Assembly: GCF_016859285.1 (NCBI RefSeq)
Contig: NC_053400.1
Coordinates: 13,344,046 to 13,408,045 of the forward strand
Direction: 5' to 3'
DNA: 64,000 nt
Source of the DNA: Xiphias gladius
Taxonomy: Eukaryota > Chordata > Actinopteri > Istiophoriformes > Xiphiidae
Position numbers and translations under genes: made by a program
In this document: positions 50,850 to 62,966 of the stretch, in pieces
Position numbering within the stretch: the first letter of the stretch is position 1
Layout: every line of letters begins with the position of its first letter
Notes under the pieces: generated by a model
The model's database searches: none
What the model was told of the DNA's origin: nothing
What the model saw: only the letters and a program-made list of their open reading frames with translations

Positions 50850-51300
50850 GATGGGTACTACATTTTTAAGCAGACGGACATAGTGGTAGAGACAGTTGAT
50901 ATTCGGGGGGATGGGTGATGAGCCAGGTGGACGTTCGGCCTCAGGGCACAGTCTCTGAACATGCTGCTTTTGATCCTGTGGATGGTATCAGGGCCTGGCA
51001 AGTCTTGAAAAATCTTTCCTTGCTAGCAAGGTTGACATGAATATTCTGCTGTTGGGGGAGGTTGTGGATGCTTTGTCTATCACTCTTCTGAGTGACTCTT
51101 ACACTCTTTCCTGCTGGCTCCTCAGGTGATTGGAGCCAGTGTGGATGATGATGTGGCTTGGGGATCCCAGTTAATCCTCTGACAGCAGAACCATGGCATG
51201 TTGGGAGTTTGGACGACAAATTTTAGCCACTTTGTGAATAGGAAAAAATTTTCTTTTCATTTATGAATTTGTCTGTGGAGTTGATGAGTAAGACGATGTC
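50850..51300 (-). pseudogene. SGNH-hydrolase-like domain relic inside the LINE
   Basis: Reads KPDIVLLINSTDKFINEKK, then after a frameshift SPSHIIIHTGSNHLRSQQER, FMSTLLARKDF and RDCALRPNVHLAHH. The HTGSN block corresponds to the block III HTGTND of this domain and the final NVHLAHH to the terminal His block. It is broken by at least two in-frame stops and frameshifts. Confidence 0.7.
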
Positions 51301-52260
51301 TGGCTTCTCTCTCTGCTGTGCTGGTTTAAAGGGGACAGGGGCTGGTGTTGACCTGTGGGCTGGTGGTGTTGTTGACATGTGGGGTGGGGGGAGATCTGGG
51401 TGTGGTGGTGGTCTGTGGGCTAGAAGTGGAGCTGGAGATAGAGGGAGGCTGCTCAGTTGGTGGCTCCTTGTTGCTCTCAGTGGAGCTCATAGGGTCCTGG
51501 TTTTGTTCTTGGTGTGAGTATAGCTGCTCTTTCAAGGCTCTTTTAGCTCTATTGCTCTCCTGAAGCATCTGTAGTCAGTTCTCTCCTGTAGTTCTCTCTC
51601 TCTTCTCTCCGCTCCTTCACCTGCTCTATCAGAGCTGTCAGCCTCTGCCTCTCTCTGTCTTGTTGCAGCTCTCCTACCTCAGTTCTCAGGGTGGTCAGCT
51701 CTCTTCTGTAGCTGTCTCTGTCCTGCCTCAGCTTGGTCAGCACTGTGCTGATGGTAGAAGAGTCTTGCTGTACTGTGGTGTCGGTTGACTGTTGGCTGAT
51801 CAGCTCCCTCTCCAACTCTGTGAATTCCACCTTCCGGTCAGTGATGGTGTGGTTCAGCTGGGGGTCCTGGGCCTGTTCTTGGCTGATGAGCTCATTGTCC
51901 TCAGGTGGCTGATCAGTAGTGGGACAGCTGGGAGTGGCGATGTATTCTGTGACTGGCAGGTTGTGGGTGTCTCAGTGGGGGCAGACTTCTACTGTTCTTT
52001 ACAAGGAGAAAGTACAACTGAAATTGCTTGAGGTTCCCCTGCACCATGATCGTCCTGTTATTATATTCAGTATATTGACTCTTGTCATGACAGTGTCTGG
52101 GTCTTCTATCCCTTTTTTATTATGAGTTTCTAGCCATTACAGATTCTCCCTCCTTCAAAGAGGGCTAGTGGGCAGTTATGCCAAAATGGCTGCCGAGTGG
52201 TAAGACTTGCCAGTAAAGACTTGGTCGTTAGCTAGCTGTTAGCTTTAAAACTAATTTTTT

Positions 52261-55200
52261 TAAGATAAGCTCTAAGCTTAAACTTTTTATAAATCCTTTT
52301 TTGGGTTTTATTGTCTCTCTGATGGTGTCAGCCACTGGAGTCTTTGGCTGTATTCCTCTTCTTAGCTTGTTGTCAGGTAGCTGGCAGGACAGTTGTGGTT
52401 TTCTGCTGGGCTTTTCAGTTGTGCAGTATTTTTGCAAGAGAAAACCTTCACCAGGGCCCGATGGGTTCAGATTCTCTTCCACATGATTCGTAGTCTTCAA
52501 TAATGCACTATGCAATCTTCAGAGTTCAATGGGAAGTAGATTTATTGTATATTAAAAACAGAGTACAATAAACCGAGCTGGTCCCGGGAGCAACTGAACC
52601 GTCTTATTTTTATATCAGTACTTTCTCCACCTTCTGTGGTCCTAATTGTAAGTATGCTCTTGTCGTCACACCTCCCTTGGCCTGCTTTGGATGTGACAAT
52701 ATTGTTTTATCTATTTCTCATCACGATTAGCTACTTTCTGAAAATTAATGGTGTCTACATTCCTCAGTAGCTGATACCTTCACGGTAGTTGGACATCAAA
52801 AGCATTCTTGTACCCCTTGATTACATACACCATTATATTCTGAAGCAAGCACATTTTCTTTGCCTTCCTCCCTAAGCTTCTCTCGGTTGGCACTCTTGTT
52901 TGTCAAATTCTGTTTTTAATGGTAACTTACTGAACACATCTAAAGTAAAAAAATAAATAAATAAAAATAAAGATAAAGAAAAAAATGAAGATTACATTCG
53001 GTAACATATGAAAATATATTTCCCACATTTTCTCAATTCTTTTTTTTTTTGTTGGGTTTTTTTGGTTCTAGGAAAGTAATTCCTGTAAACAATTGTTTCT
53101 TCTTCTAGATTTGTCATAAAAGTAAAAGTTTATCTCATTTAAAAAAAAGTCAATATCTTCAAGAGCTTATGATACTGCTACAGTTCTCTCCCTCTCGCAT
53201 TCTCTCTCTATAATTTTCTAATTTGTCGCCACATGGACATGTAACTATACAATGTCTAAAATATCTAAAGTATATCCATATTCCATCCATCAGCCTAATT
53301 ACCTCTGACACACTCAAAGGAAAATACATTAATGGTTTCAATGTATTACTCACACCAGAATATTCTATAGAATAGCTGTGGCTTTACGTCCATTGTGGAC
53401 TCTTAATTAGCAAGATTTGAAAAATGTTATTAGGCAGAAATGGCACTGATTTATTATTCATGAATTCACATACTTCTCTGTGGTTTTCATCAGCTTAATT
53501 ATATGTTAACTGGAGCTCTATCTTTTTTTTTTCCTGATGTACATATTTTTCATTCTTGTCAGATTATTCATCCATGAACCTAATCGCAGTCACTGTGTTT
53601 GGTTGTATTCCCCTGAGCCTTGTCTGCTACAAATTGGATGGGTGATGACAAAGTTAAGCTTATTAATTTATGCTTTGTTTTGGTAAAACACTGCATGAAC
53701 CGCCGCCCGCTGCCCCCCCTAGTCAAAAAGAGAAATAGATGACCACCAAAGTAACGTATACATACATAACATATGCCTAATTAAGGCTGGGAAGGAGAAA
53801 CATAAATGAAGCTTTGAACTTTGAATTTTCTCGTTAGAAAATAATAAATTCACACTCTTGAATAATTTTTTAAAGAATTTATTGGATTTACTTGAAGCAT
53901 CATAAAGAATAACCATCAATGAACAAAACTAAAAAACAACTATGAAACCATTACAAAGAAGTTAATCAGAAGGTGATACTTTTGTAGTAGTTTTCTGATG
54001 GGAAACTGATAAAAATGTTTCCTTTAATACAAACAGGAAAACATAAAGACAGACTTTGTACTGAATCATGTTTTTACGGTCATAAAACTCTGACAGCGAT
54101 ACTGCAGCTACTGTACATGATGGATAGAAGCAGCACAGGCTGAAGAAGCATTACAGCAATTTGGTGAAAGTAAAGTAGAGGACAACCTAAAACTCTGTCT
54201 CAAACTTTGCACACTGTGCCCAAAGGGGGCCTGTACAGAGTTGCATTATTTATCATAAGTCATATCCATGGTCCATGATATCACTCTGGGAGAAAAGTTT
54301 AAATCCCTAGAGAATAATAAAAGCCTTCCACCTCCTCACAAAACTTCTATATCTTCAACTATTAACTGCTGTCAGCATTGCTAACAAGAAACATTACTTA
54401 TTTGGGAAATTGTAGCTTCTGTGTGTTAATGCTAATCATGCATTTATCATTGCAGCTGCTCAAAGTGTATGGTGGGATTCTTCTTTGGATGCTACAATGG
54501 CGTTCAGCCAAGGTATTCAATAGGACTGTTATCGGGAGACTTTGTGATGGCAGGGTCATTTACTTGATTTTATCTGAATGTTCCTCAAATTATTCCTGGA
54601 TTCTAGCACTATGACAAGGAGCAGTGTCTTTCCAAAATGGCCCACCTTGCCCTTGGGGATACATGATGCCCATGAATGTATGTAGAAAGTAAGTATTTCT
54701 GTATTTCACTTCACCACACCTAACAGCTGGAGTAACTCAGCTGCGTCTTATGAGAAGAACTCTAAGTTTTGTTAGCATGCACCTGCCTCTTTGTTTCTAT
54801 AGCAAAATTAGGCTGTTCTGAAAATATAAACACAAGAGGTCATTCAAAAATGACCATAATGACAAATGGGCTTATAGAACACATTTTCACATTTAATGAC
54901 AAAAAATGCCTCCAGTGCACAGTCTTTTTGCTGCTCTAAAAATCGTACATGTATGCTTACCTGTTAATCATCCACTTGCTAACCTCTCACACTAGATGGC
55001 AGTCAAACATAAACATTCAGAAGTCATGAGGCACTAACAGCAGCTGGTGCAGAGCCTGTCCACATCCACGATGGGAGCTTCAGATAGTGGTTGGAGCTTG
55101 TTTTTAGTGAACATTGCACATCTCTTTTGTAAGACATGGTGCTAAAAACAGATTATAAATGCGCGCTCCCTCGCTGAAGCGCACCTTTCATTCAGACACT

Positions 55201-57655
55201 GCCTTCAGCCCAAAGGGTCTTGAGTTTGGTTTGATGAAAAAAAGCCTGGAGCAGGAAACAGTATCAATATCAAAAGTGAATGCCAGAGCAGATGAGTGTG
55301 CTGGCTCTGTTTGCTTTTGTTTGCCTGTACAGCAGAGCATCAGTTAAATGTATTGTTAGCTCATGGCTGTTTAGAATTAATGATGAAGCTCCTAATAATC
55401 TGAACAGAAATCCATCTTATACATGTTTTCCATATAATAACTTTCATTTTCATCTTTTCTGAAAAGGCCAGAGGACAGGCAACAGCCTAAGGTCTTCACT
55501 CTCCGATTTTACTGCACCTGAATTAGACAGATGCTCCACCATCACCACCACCCACTTTCACCCTCCCACTGGTTATTGAGTCTGTGGCTGAGAATCAGCA
55601 TATCATTACTAAATTACCGATTACAGATGTAAAGCGATACAAATGAGGAGGTTGCCCCTGACACTTAATGGGTAGGATGTAATAATAGAGCTGTTATATG
55701 TGGGCCCTTAATTGTGTGTTTGCTGCACTATTTATTGGAGAGCGTCCCTCCCCTGGCTGGTTGCTGATGAGGTGAGCTGTGTTTCCGCTGGCGTGCTATC
55801 AATCCTGCTTCATTAAGGACACGCAGGATAGGAAGTGAGAAGAACACAGACTTTGCCTTCCAGCTTGACGTGGGCAGAGGAGTCAGCCCTGTTAATGAAT
55901 TTCAAATTCCCTCTGACAGGAAATGCATGCTTAAAAGCAATGATGAAAAAAGGGACTTCTTGACTGACTCATAGTTTTTTTTTCTTTTATTTAAACTGAT
56001 ATCAAGTGAAGATGAGCGGTAAGGGTGGTGATTTTAAATTACATGACCACCTTTTCTGGTCATGAAAGCCTAAATGATTCATACATATGGTAATTTGTGT
56101 GTGTGTGTGTGTGTCTGTGGATGCAAGTGTAAATGTGAGCAGTAGAAAATGGTAAAAGTTCACATTGTTATTACATAATGTGAATAAGGGATTACTGGTG
56201 CTGTATAGCTATAATCTGATGGTATACATTTTAATCAAAGAGGTTCTGTAATTGGATTTTTTTTCTTTTTCTCCTAAACCATGGCAGTGTATTTGGCTTA
56301 CAGTTTGGATGTCAGGGAAACCACAGTTTTTAATATCAATTAATTATACATCTACATCCATGTACAGTTCATACTGATTAGAAGTTAGGTGCCTTTTTAC
56401 GTGGATTCCATCCAGCAAGACGAGCTGTGATGCCTGACAAAGACAGCAGGGTGTCGGCAAGGCTGCAGATGAGGGTCATACTGAGGTCTACACCTCCTCT
56501 CAATGTATACTGTGAGGGTATAAGTCTATTGTAAATCCAATCTGATTCATTAGCCCGTGTTACAGTCTGAATTAGTTTCTGCTGAAGAATTTTTAAAGAT
56601 CTTCAATCAAGTTCTGACCAGGCTAATTGCTGTACATAAAATGCTGTACAAAATTAGCACTAAAATCAATCAACTGTTGGGAAAATCATTAATTGACTCT
56701 CTGGTTAGACACATTTATGTTGTTGCCATGGAGATTCTGTCATGACATTATGTGCAGTGCATATGTACAGTCAGTGTTAATGTAGTAAACATTAGTAAGA
56801 TGATTAAAATTTGTTGCCATCAGCAGCTCAATACAAAGATATCAATGTTAGCCTTTAAAAACATATACTAGCTGAAACCTGATAGACAAGTCTGCTCTGA
56901 TGATAGTTTTGCTTTGATATCTATTTACACTTTCACTTTTTTTGAATTCCCTGTCTTAGCGAGAATGCGTAGTTGCCCATGGGAAATCTACCCCGGGCTT
57001 GCATAAAGCAAGGCCAATCAAAATAAATTGGGAAGGCTCTTGTCACATCAAGCGCAGCTGCTCCACATTCATGTTTTCATTTCTGACCTCCCTGTAGAGA
57101 GATGAGAAAGGACTTTATGTGGAGTTTCCACTTACTAAAGTGGCACTGCATCTTTTGGGGGACTTATGTGTCCATGTAATATTTGATATGGAAAAATACA
57201 GCCAAAATGTTTGAGATGAGATATAAATCACAGTCTAAATGTTGAAATTAAACAAAATTATTCAGCATGACATCATTGAATAACATATATTTTAATTATT
57301 TGATTTATCCTATGAACCCACTCCATTTATTCAACAACCATAGTTGCTAGTTACTTTGCAGATCAAGTTATTCTATACAAATCCTAAAATGATCTTATGA
57401 AATACAATGCATTGCTATAGGTTAATCTGCCTAAGAGTACACAACATGACATTAGCTCTCCCTGCACCTGCTGCACCAAAAAATGCTGCTTACATGTCAA
57501 TGTCAACAATTTGATTTCAGGACTTTAACTTGTAATAAAGTATTTTTAAACTGTGATATTTCTTCTTTTACTTTAGTTAAGGGTATATCAAATATTATTA
57601 TATTATATTTGGCAATTTGTGTTGCTGCTTACACTGTATTTATAAGCTCAGCGTC
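52261..57655. other. Intergenic region between the two LINEs
   Basis: No gene recognised on either strand. 52490-52900 could be part of an unclassified repeat but I could not assign it. 55160-55960 and 56950-57120 have mixed, non-repetitive base composition and might hold conserved non-coding elements. A (GT)n run lies at about 56097-56114. Confidence 0.5.
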
Positions 57656-59580
57656 CCCAACAACTGAGTTCAACATGAAGGAACTTCGCTTGAAAGAAGT
57701 CCAGGAAGTCATTAAGGCAAGATCAGTCAGCAAGATCAGTGATCTCATTCTGGATTACTATAACAATTTCCAGATGAGGTTCACTTACGGGTATGTAACA
57801 ACAGATGGGCACAGGCTTGAGAAAGGAATTATAACTGGACGCAACATCTCAGTCACCCTTTTCGCCCTTGCCGTGAACATGGTGGTTAAGTCAGCAGAGG
57901 TGGCGTTCTGAAGTCCCCTGACCAAGACCAGTGTGCGACAGCCGCCAATCAGAGCCTACATGGACGACTTGACTGTTACGACATCATCAGTCCCTGGCAG
58001 CAGGTGGATCTTACAAGAACTTGAGAATCTCAACTTATGGTCAAGGATGAGCTTCAAACCATCAAAGTCAAGGTCCCTTTTGTTGCAGAAAGGGAAAGTT
58101 GTGGACAAATTCCGCTTCATAATTTCCCGAACTTCCATCCCAACACTGACAAAACAGCTAGTCAAGAACCTGGGCGAAGTCTTTGACATCAGCCTGAAGG
58201 ACACAGCTGCCATGCTCGAAACCTGCAGAAACCTTGAAGCCTGGCTTACCAAGATTGACAAATCTGGGTTGTCTGGTCATTTCAAGGCCTGGATACACCA
58301 GCACACCTTCCTGCCCAGGGTTTTGTGGCCCCTGCTACTCTATGAGGTTTCGGTGTCAACTGTGGAAGCCCTGGAGAAGAAAATCAGCAGCTACCTGCGA
58401 AGATGGCTTGGCATGCCAAGAAGCTTAAGCAGTGCTGCTCTGTACAGGTCCACCAGAACCCTAAAGCTCCCCTTCAGTAGCCTCACAGAAGAATTCATTG
58501 TAACACACACAAGAGAAGCCATGCTATACAAACATTCCAGGGACCCCAAAGTAGCAGCAGCTAGCATTTCCATTTTATTTCCGCACTGGCAGGAAATGGA
58601 GTGCTGCCAGAGAGCTGCAGGGGGCAGAGGCAAGACTGAGGCAGAAGGCTTTCGTTGGAATGCTGGCGACAGGGCGAGCAGGCCTGAGCTACTTTCCAAG
58701 CTGCCAGGTCAGTAAAGCCAAGAGAGGGGAGCGACAACATCTCCTCCAGGAAGAAGGTGCAGGTGCAGGGGAGGTACGGGTCAACAAGATAGTGGACTAG
58801 CTCAGCAAGGAGCCTGGACAAGGTGGGAAAACACACTGCAGCGGAGGATCACATGGTTGGATTTCTAGTGGGCAGACTTCTACTGCATCAGATTCCTGGT
58901 CCAAGCGGTCTATGACACCTTGCCAAGCCCAACAAACCTCCACACATGGTGAGGCAGAAACACATTCATGCCCTCACTGTGCTGGGAGAGGGTCCCTTCA
59001 ACATCTCCTCAGCAGCTGCCTCAAAGCCCTAGCCGATGGATGCTACTGCTAGCGCCAAGACCAGGTACTCAAGGCAGTTGCAGAATGGTCAACACGGCAT
59101 TACAATCCAACAAACACCATCCTAGGAAGAAGTCCATCTCTTTTCTTAAACCTGGAGAGAAGCCCTACCAATGACCGACTACAAGCCCGGGCCTGCTTTC
59201 AGCAGCCCCAGACTGGCAACTGAGACTGGACCTTGGAAGAAAACTCAAATTCCCTGGTCATATCACACAAACAACACTCTGCCCAGACCTGGTCATCTTC
59301 TCTGATTCCACCAAGCAGGTGTTCTTGTGGGAGCTGACGGTGCCCTGGGAGGAGCACATGGAGGAGGCCCATGAGAGGAATCTTGCCAAATACCAGGACC
59401 TCTTGGAGCTGTGCAGAAGCCAAGGCTGGCGAGCGACCCAATTGAAGTGGGCTGCCAGGGTTTTGCAGGGCGCTCATTCTGTAAAGCTCTGACTGGGTTC
59501 AGAATCACTAGAGCTGCAAAGAGGGGGGCCATATGTTCCATCACTGAAGCTGCAGAAAAATACACTAGGTGGCCCATGGA
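57656..59580 (+). mobile_element. Decayed, 5'-truncated LINE with restriction-like endonuclease (R2/HERO-like group)
   Basis: RT fragment with SDLILDYYNNF and HRLEKGIITG (57740-57840), an in-frame TGA at 57909, then the catalytic box YMDD (57957-57968) and thumb region MSFKPSKSRSLLLQKGKVVD, WLTKIDKSGLSGHFKAWIHQ, LRRWLGMPRSLSSAALYR. After frameshifts come a CCHC finger, CPHC ... HLLSSC (from 58969), and a restriction-like endonuclease region (59283-59560) with PDLVIF, LWELTVPWEEHMEEA and PIEVGCQGFAGRSF. I recognise this order from RLE-type non-LTR elements in fish and amphioxus. The N-terminal part is missing. Coding capacity is lost. Confidence 0.8.
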
Positions 59581-62500
59581 TGAAAGTATTGCAACATTTA
59601 TATACTATTTGAAGTATTATGAACTGGGTGTCTGTGGCGATATTCCCACAAAAAAACGCTATATTAAGTTACTGCTAATGCAAAACAAACATTTGCTATT
59701 GATGCAGCTTCACATTAAAAGCATATAACTGGTGAAATACAAGTTGACAAACACAGTTGACTTTTATTATGAAGACGTCACAGGAAATGCAATGTGTTTG
59801 TCAGTGAGCATAGCACTTACTGCTATCATTCATCAAAAATGCATCTACAAAACAAGACCACAGTCATTTTGGGCATTTTTGGACAGTGGATCAGTTTGAA
59901 ATATTGCAGGGAGTAATGGAAGGAGGAGCAGCCACAGTGAGCTGTTAGAGGAAGAGCTGCAGGTGCCACGCTGTACACCTCCTCCTTCTCAGCCAGGTAA
60001 CCAATTCCTTTCACTGTGCCCTGCTGTTCGCAGACTCATTAGGTATTAGATAACAGCTGCTCACAGAATGATGGAAAAAGCAAATTATTATATACTTTAT
60101 TAAAATAACAATAGTTTGTTTTGCTGCCCCAAGAATTCTTTGACCTGTGGTATTAAACCACATTTGCTGTTACCACCAGTAACTACAGGTGTTGACAAAT
60201 CAACCAGGACTGAAATCATTCAGACTGCCAATTAAAAGGTTTTTGTACTATTTTATACTGTATGCTCTATTTCATTTGTAGCATACAATATAATGTATAA
60301 AATCGATTTTCAGAATATATAGTAACAAGTGGGAGTTTATCGTCTGTTTGAAAGACATGCACATTTTGCTTTGTGACAAGGTAAAGTGTATCTATATTTC
60401 AGATAAAATTATATTATGTCAAATGTGAATGTAATACAATTTGTCACATTCAGATACATGTCACTCTAACACACATGCCTAAGGATAGCATGCAAAATCA
60501 GAATTTCTTAAATTGTCTTTAATACAGTTTAGGTCACATTCTTGGCTTCTGCTGGAAAGCTGAGCACAATGGATACGCAAGAATAATAAAGAACAGGCAA
60601 TAATAGAAACAGGGGCAGCACACTTATTAAGCTGAACAGAGACCACTATGCTGCTATAGCAGAAAAGAGAAGCTGATAGAAAGAATAAAACACATAAATG
60701 GAAGAACAAGTGGAAAAAGGATTGTGTGGTTTTTCTCTTGTGATTTTCTTTTTGTATCCAGCTTCAATTCATTCCGCTGCCTTTTGTCCATTCTTTCTGT
60801 CATTCCCTGCCATTCCTCTCCTCTCCTCTCCTTTCCTCTCCTCTCCAGGCAGACATTTCTTTGATCCTAGGATCCCACGCCTTTCACCCCCCTCTCGAAT
60901 CCTCTCGGGGTCTTATTAACAGACACGCAGTTCTCATGTTTTATTGCCTATGATAAAACCTCGCCTCTGATCTCTCATTACAGGCCGACTCTTTGGAAAT
61001 GGGCCCTGCACCCTTCGGCTTAATATTGCCCGTAATGGGGCAAAAAGCTAAATGCACTATCTGAATGTGTCGGGTACATACAAGGTCCCTGTGCATTAAT
61101 AAGCCATCAGCTCATCCTGGGTCTGATTCTGATCTCTCAGATTTAATGTGGGAATATGATGGTTTCTGCTTCTAAAGTGCACTGTGGTTTCAAATAGTTA
61201 TATTCATATATGTAACTACTGTATATACACACATGGAAGCACACTGACACACATGTAAAAGCATACACTTATATATGCACATTTACACATATGAAAATGC
61301 ACATAAATATGCAGTGAATGTGTGCACACAAACAGAAATAAAAAAAAACACACGCAGGTTCAATTGTTCAGGCTGCTGCGTCTTAAATGTTTGCACAAAA
61401 GTCTTCCATGATATAGGTCATGCTGAGTCTGTCTTTCACCTCTCTGGGGGAAACAGCTATACTCTTTCAGTCTCTGTCACACATCTTTCCAGTCCCCCTG
61501 GGTGACATAATGACACGAGGCCGCTGGCTTAAGAAACTACATATAGCTGTCTTCTTCCTTTCCGCTCTTTTCCATCCCCATAGGTTTTGAATTTATACAT
61601 TTGTGGGTCATACATGCATGAAACAAGTACAGTTATTGTTCACAATATAGGAAGGTGGCCTGATAACATTACTTCTTTTTTAATGCTGAATACTATCCTG
61701 ATACTGCAACATGGATGATGGTTATGTTATACTTTCGCTGATAGTCAATCTTTTTATATTTCATCCTCTCTACACCAGTTTAAAGGTAAAAAATGTGCAT
61801 TTTTCTTATCTTGTACTTTATAGTACAATATTGTACTCATTGAATTTTTTTTTGTATGTGGTAAGAAGGTGGCTAGATCTTGGCCTGCAGCATCAGAACC
61901 TGTCACTGCTTAAATGTTCTTTATTCAAGACTTAGCTCAATACTCAGCATTATGACAGTGTTGGGATGTTGCATGTTATTGTAATGTAATTTTCAAAAAT
62001 ACATTTTAATTTTGTTTGGATGTTTTTAATGTCAAATGCTTATAAAACATTAAAAACATTTAAAAAAAAATCTAATTACCCTTAGTGAGACTAATTATGT
62101 ATGTGTGTGTACTCAGATGTTCTCAGTCCCATCACCCTTGTTTATCCTCTGTTGATGCCCTTGTGGTCAACCACTTGCCTGCACAGCTTCTCCTCATTTA
62201 CTAATTAGCTTCAGTGTGTAAAGGGCAATTTTACACATACTTTTATCAGATTGTTTATGTTGCCAAGTTGTTGTAGCATTAAGAACTATTTAGGCGCCCC
62301 TTTTACCTAATGCTGCAAACACTATTACTAGTTGGTAATTGCTCATCTCCTGCTCATAGCAGAATTCTGTTATGACAGACATTAATGGTGGACCTGTTTC
62401 ATTTAGGTGTGCTAGTAAGCCACAGGACCACCACGTCCACCTACATGGATGCACAGAAAATCCCAAATTACTTACCACTGTCCAGACAATTACAGCTCCC

Positions 62501-62659
62501 ATATCAGATATCAAGGGGAATAAGACCACCCACCATCATACTGTAGTAGTCCTTGCATTGTCTAAGATCAAGACTATCACTACTACTGTTCTGTCCTGAT
62601 GGTCTCCAGAAAACAGAATGTCCATTTAGCAATAAGTCACTAATTTTTACGCTTTTGTT
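59581..62659. other. Intergenic region, no gene recognised
   Basis: Contains a CT-rich (CCTCT)n tract at about 60817-60847. 60950-61170 and 62130-62280 are non-repetitive with balanced composition and could be conserved non-coding DNA. ORFs here are short and lack recognisable motifs. Confidence 0.5.
60815..60848. repeat. (CCTCT)n pyrimidine tract
   Basis: ctctcctctcctctcctttcctctcctctcc: pentamer repeat with one interruption. Confidence 0.9.
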
Positions 62660-62734
62660 CTTCTTCAGATCAACAAACGAGATATAACTTGTTACCTTGT
62701 GAATTTTAGAGGTGCTAGTAGGTGGATTTTAGAT

Positions 62735-62765
<31 letters not shown>

Positions 62766-62966
62766 CGTCATTTTTGTTTACCTTCAGACAGAGCCAGGCT
62801 AGCTGTTTCCCACTGTTTCCAGGTTTTGTGCAAAGCAAAGCTAACCGTCTCATGGCTCCAGCTTCATATGTAATGGACAGACATGAGAGTGGTGTCTATC
62901 TTTTTATCTAACTCTAAGCAAGAAAGAGCAGAAGCATATATCTCAACATGTTGAACTCTTCCTTAA
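62660..62966 (-). mobile_element. Teleost MITE-like repeat, copy 2 (5'-truncated, opposite orientation to the copy at 4259)
   Basis: On the minus strand it starts ttaaggaagagttcaacatgttgag, then has gacaccactctcatgtctg, gctggagccatgagacggttagc and agctagcctggctctgtctgaagg. These match the order of blocks in the copy at 4259-4660. The distal part after the (TTG)n run is incomplete, so the other terminus is missing or unrecognisable. Confidence 0.65.
62736..62765. repeat. (TTG)n microsatellite inside the MITE
   Basis: Nine or ten TTG units at the position where the related copy at 4259 reads ttgttacc. It probably expanded from a short seed in the element. Confidence 0.9.

Larger units (their letters stand above)
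47520..52260 (-). mobile_element. Decayed L1/Tx1-type LINE (coiled coil, SGNH-like, APE endonuclease, reverse transcriptase remains)
   Basis: Reads on the minus strand from about 52.26 kb to 47.52 kb with many stops and frameshifts. In order: a coiled-coil region (51830-51549, ELERELISQQSTDTTVQQDS and Gln/Glu/Arg heptads); a Ser/Thr/Pro linker (51480-51330); an SGNH-hydrolase-like block (about 51300-50850); an APE-type endonuclease (about 50190-49430) with LQETW, GRDSGGLLIWYK, GDLNVRTG and LSDHSKIT; RT-region remnants (49.4-47.9 kb); and a 3' block at 47862-47524 with IEPILLYGSEQW, typical of L1-like RT C-termini. Coding capacity is lost. I recall teleost LINE proteins with this same domain order. 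Class assignment is from motifs only. Confidence 0.8.

Noticed and set aside
52228-52515. 95-residue minus-strand ORF just upstream of the LINE
   Set aside because: Could be the LINE 5' leader but shows no motif that supports coding.
52490-52900. Possible LTR-like segment
   Set aside because: No matching second copy in the window, no primer-binding site or polypurine tract seen, and no associated gag or pol frames.
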